Shown here: piece after piece, positions 61,348 to 64,000 of the stretch
Layout: each line of letters begins with the position of its first letter
Position numbering within the stretch: the stretch's first letter is position 1
Assembly (NCBI GenBank): GCA_002364085.1
Contig: DEXK01000011.1
Coordinates: forward strand, 81,863-145,862
Origin: Balneolaceae bacterium UBA3186
GTDB lineage: Bacteria > Bacteroidota > Rhodothermia > Balneolales > Balneolaceae
DNA: 64,000 bases
Reading direction: 5' to 3'
Position numbers and translations under genes: made by a program
Notes under the pieces: generated by a model
What the model saw: the letters and a program-made list of their open reading frames with translations, nothing else
Told to the model about the DNA's origin: nothing
The model's database searches: none

Positions 61348-63188
61348 TTATCGTTTTTAAACTCAATTTCTGGTTCTAAGGTAAATAACCAAGTACCTGG
61401 ATCACCTTCTTTTCTCATTCTTTTAGTGGTTTCAACTGCTTCATCATAATTTGAAAAGGCATAATATGCAACATAGTTAAAGCGAGTTCCGGGATGAAAT
61501 AATATTCGGGAATCGAACCCTTGAGCATCTAACGTATTTGAAAAATCAGACGCGTTTTTTGGAACAATAAATGATCCTCCAATTACAAAATATTTCAGGT
61601 CTGTATCAGCTTCTTCTACTTCACCTTTTTCTCTTTTAACTAAAAACTCATCGAGATCAAAAGCTTTTGGAACTACCACCATTAGTTCAGGGTCTTTGAT
61701 CGGCATGGAAAGATTTTTTAATTCCTCTTTCTGGGTCTCAGTAAGTTCCTCTTTTTGTTCAGGCTGTTGTTTTACTTCTTCTCTTGGAGCTTCTGTTTCA
61801 TTTATTGCCTCTTCATCAGTACTTGAACTATCAGGAACCGTTTCTAATACAGGTGGAACTACAGGATCAGCTTTATCCATTACATAATCCATCTCATTTC
61901 TGAACCTGCTTCTTGAGTCAGCTAGAATAGACCCTTTTGATTTAAGCTTTTCATTCATTCTTTCAGATAGAGTCTTTTCCAACTCAGCTTGAATTATAAT
62001 TACTAATTCATTTTCTATTTTATCTGTAGAATTATATCCAAAGAGATATTTCAATCCAAAGAACCATCCCGGAAGATCCTTTAGTATTGGAACCCCTCGT
62101 CTGATCTTTGTTTCAGAAGTTGTATACAAACCAGCAACAGCAGTTGCTTCGCCATCAAGAAGCAAGGTCTTTGTTGTAACCTCTTGCTTACGAATAACTG
62201 TGCTTACAGCATCAGGTTGAGCATTAGAACGTTCTGCAGCGATATCTAAATGAATGAATGTACTATCATTATAATCAATTATTGTTGGCGTTACTGTAAG
62301 AATTGTACCTGTACTGAAAAATTCATCTGTAACGTTTCCGGCAAAATCTCTTTGTTTTACTGAAAAATCCTGACCATCCTGAATTTTACCTTCTTGACCG
62401 TCAATTACTTTAATTGAAGGTGTCGCAATTATACTTCCAAGGTTGTTTGATTCAAAAGTACTGAAAAGTGCTTGTACGCTTATGCCTGGGCCAATTTCAC
62501 CTAAATTTACCAGCGCATTAAATACACTTTGTGAAACTTGATTCGCATTAGATGAACTTACAGAAACGAATTGGTCAGCAAAAGCTGTTTGTGGAATAGA
62601 TTCATCAGCATCTGCTCCAATAAAATCCTGAATATTCGCAGGAACATTATTTGTTAGTGTTGACCAATCAATACCTATTTCAGCTAGTGCTCTTTTATTT
62701 CCTTCAAAAAAAGTGGCATTAATTCTAACTTCTCGGGTATCAATATTAGCTAAAAACTCCTCAGCTTCGGTAGAAACATCTCCTGTTCCACCCTGAACGT
62801 TTACTGTGTTACCATTTCCACTTTCAGTAAGTACTACAATTTCATAGTAATCCGGTTTCGTAACTAATTGTAAGTTTTGAATTTTTAAAATATAGTTTAG
62901 GGCTTCCTTCCAATACATAGGAGGAAGACTAACACCTACAGAACCGGTATAACCGGATAAATCAACAATAAATTTGTTTTCATATTCCTGAGCAAACTGA
63001 TTGAATATCTCAATTGCTTCAGTATAGCTGGTACTTCTGTCAAAAGTAACGATCTCATCAGGGTTAGTATATTCTCTGAACGGGTTCCGTGTTTGAGCAC
63101 TTACTTCTATTGTTAATTGAGTAAATAGTAATAAAACTAATGAGGTACCGAATAAAAATTTTGTAAGCTTCATTGTAAATGATTTCAT
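61344..63188 (-). CDS. Secretin (PilQ/GspD-like) with a C-terminal SPOR-like domain
   Basis: A 614-residue outer-membrane secretin. A signal peptide (about 1-31) is followed by an STN/N0-like segment (about 50-120: IDLSGYTG, MYWKEALNYILK), a linker with REVRINATFFEGNKR (about 150) and the secretin core (about 170-410), ending in RGVPILKDLPGWFFGLKYLFG and ENELVIIIQAEL. A disordered Pro/Glu-rich stretch (about 440-490) leads to a SPOR-like fold (about 529-612: KYFVIGGSF, FNYVAYYAFSNYDEAVE). It overlaps the upstream PilO-like gene by 4 bases. SPOR binds denuded glycan in septal peptidoglycan. Confidence 0.85.
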   Translation of the reverse strand: MKSFTMKLTKFLFGTSLVLLLFTQLTIEVSAQTRNPFREYTNPDEIVTFDRSTSYTEAIEIFNQFAQEYENKFIVDLSGYTGSVGVSLPPMYWKEALNYILKIQNLQLVTKPDYYEIVVLTESGNGNTVNVQGGTGDVSTEAEEFLANIDTREVRINATFFEGNKRALAEIGIDWSTLTNNVPANIQDFIGADADESIPQTAFADQFVSVSSSNANQVSQSVFNALVNLGEIGPGISVQALFSTFESNNLGSIIATPSIKVIDGQEGKIQDGQDFSVKQRDFAGNVTDEFFSTGTILTVTPTIIDYNDSTFIHLDIAAERSNAQPDAVSTVIRKQEVTTKTLLLDGEATAVAGLYTTSETKIRRGVPILKDLPGWFFGLKYLFGYNSTDKIENELVIIIQAELEKTLSERMNEKLKSKGSILADSRSRFRNEMDYVMDKADPVVPPVLETVPDSSSTDEEAINETEAPREEVKQQPEQKEELTETQKEELKNLSMPIKDPELMVVVPKAFDLDEFLVKREKGEVEEADTDLKYFVIGGSFIVPKNASDFSNTLDAQGFDSRILFHPGTRFNYVAYYAFSNYDEAVETTKRMRKEGDPGTWLFTLEPEIEFKNDN

Positions 63189-64000
63189 CTTTCCACCTTT
63201 AAAGTGAATATTTCTTTAATTCCACCCTTATCTAGGTTAAAAATAACCTCTCTATTTTCCACATCTATTTGTTGAAGATAACCTAAATAAACTTTATCAC
63301 CCGGTTTTAAGATTTTTGTCTCACCGTTCTGGTTAATGATAAACACTCTAGTACTAGTTAAGCCAATTAATCTAGATTGTTCAATATTTGTAAGATTATC
63401 TACATTTCCTGGAATCGTGTTTAAAATCAGTGGTTTCAGAGGATTAAATACAGATATATTAGGGTTGACTCTGAATTTTTGGGTTAAATCTGCGGCTGTT
63501 TCAAAATCAATTTTTTGGTAATAACTATTCAAAGTGAGATTGAAGTTAACATAGTCTTGAGATGCTTCTCCGGTCGCCGGGCGTATACTAACATTTTCAA
63601 CCTTATTCAGATATAGGCTATTCTCAATTTTATTGATAAAAGTTACAAAGTCTGCATAAATACCTGTTCCTACAATTCTTGATTGTATTATCCCATATTG
63701 TTCTTGAACAATCGAATCCTGATAAGTAAAGTCATAAAATAACTCCAAATTGTCGTCATTAATTTCACTCAAATAGTCATAAACATCATCCGGATTATTA
63801 TTTGAGTACAGTTTCTTGTCGTAGTTTTGAACAATCTCTTTAGCTTTATTGAATCTTTCTAATAAAGGCTGGTATTGGTCACGTATATTCGTTTTAGTAT
63901 TGAAATCTCTGTTTAAAGCTTCCAATTCACTTGTTAACTGCTGGATTTCAGATTTCTGCACAAAATTTATATAAGAAAAAGCAGCTCCGGCTATAATCAA
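63185..64000 (-). CDS. PilO/PilP-like pilus assembly protein, 5' end outside window
   Basis: A frame of at least 271 residues that runs off the right edge, so the start is not visible. An N-terminal hydrophobic stretch (IIAGAAFSYINFV) and a coiled coil (about 16-60, EIQQLTSELEALNRDF) precede a PilO-like ferredoxin fold (about 65-170: GIIQSRIVGTGIYADFVTFI). The C-terminal part (about 205-271) has a PilP/GspC-like beta domain: RLIGLTSTRVFIINQNGE, LKPGDKVYLGYLQQID, EVIFNLDKGG. It therefore looks like PilO and PilP joined in one chain, next to the secretin, as in a type IV pilus locus. Confidence 0.75.
   Translation of the reverse strand: MIIAGAAFSYINFVQKSEIQQLTSELEALNRDFNTKTNIRDQYQPLLERFNKAKEIVQNYDKKLYSNNNPDDVYDYLSEINDDNLELFYDFTYQDSIVQEQYGIIQSRIVGTGIYADFVTFINKIENSLYLNKVENVSIRPATGEASQDYVNFNLTLNSYYQKIDFETAADLTQKFRVNPNISVFNPLKPLILNTIPGNVDNLTNIEQSRLIGLTSTRVFIINQNGETKILKPGDKVYLGYLQQIDVENREVIFNLDKGGIKEIFTLKVER

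Noticed and set aside
1..64000. tRNA, rRNA, riboswitch, CRISPR array, prophage or insertion sequence
   Set aside because: I looked for spaced direct repeats, cloverleaf-like segments, transposase or integrase genes other than XerC, and leader structures upstream of bioB and nadD, and found none that could be supported.

Overview
The window is a compact, AT-rich bacterial chromosome segment with about 61 protein-coding genes on both strands. I see no rRNA, tRNA, CRISPR array, phage or insertion sequence. The gene content points to the Bacteroidota/Balneolota/Rhodothermota side of the FCB group: short HPF next to XerC and a Bacteroidota-type HPr kinase, DUF547 and parvulin/SurA genes in series, a BamD-type lipoprotein, type 2 IPP isomerase, a CrtC-type carotenoid hydratase, OlsB/GlsB-like aminolipid genes, few Shine-Dalgarno sites, and a PilO/secretin locus. 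A Balneola-like organism is my best guess; this rests on gene content, not on a database match.

Left part (1-16 kb): a glycosyltransferase, a DUF547 protein, an orphan GAF-histidine kinase, an SMP-30-like lipoprotein, bioB, an esterase, an orphan OmpR-type regulator, a TrmH methyltransferase, secreted M28 and M23 peptidases, and the operon xerC-hpf-hprK. A probable carotenoid-tailoring island follows (12.4-15.5 kb): a CruC-like glycosyltransferase, a CrtC-like 1,2-hydratase and a CruD-like acyltransferase.

Middle (16-31 kb): a tightly packed five-gene minus-strand operon (PuuA-like glutamine synthetase homologue, APH-type kinase, HAD-IIA phosphatase, RlmG-like methyltransferase, creatininase-like amidohydrolase). 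Divergent from it is a plus-strand run fni - polyprenyl synthase - bamD - nadD - LD-carboxypeptidase - TolB/amidohydrolase, closed by a strong terminator. The isoprenoid genes could feed carotenoid and quinone synthesis.

31-41 kb: a D-threonine-aldolase-like gene; a rim operon (RimB-like protease, RimK glutamate ligase, aspartoacylase-like deacylase, DUF952); a CheY-like regulator; a detached nuoI in an operon with two unknown genes and a PrxQ-type peroxiredoxin; der; and a UvrD-type helicase.

41-55 kb: an Omp85-like barrel, an HD protein, then a long plus-strand operon tdk - nupC - three parvulin-type chaperones - moxR - VWA membrane protein. This looks like nucleoside salvage joined to outer-membrane protein biogenesis. 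A histidine phosphatase, a coiled-coil membrane protein with its lipoprotein partner, apt and tadA follow.

55-64 kb: the most unusual part is a four-gene minus-strand operon with an OlsB/GlsB-like N-acyltransferase, a PlsC/OlsA-like O-acyltransferase, a DinB-fold protein and an 820-residue protein that joins a serine-less alpha/beta-hydrolase domain, a DedA/VTT membrane domain and a C-terminal ATP-grasp ligase. I propose it as a candidate aminolipid-modifying and transporting system. The right edge is a type IV pilus (or type II secretion) locus with a PilO/PilP-like protein and a secretin carrying a C-terminal SPOR-like domain.

Convergent gene ends are packed unusually tightly: four pairs share their stop codons within one TTAA or CTAG.
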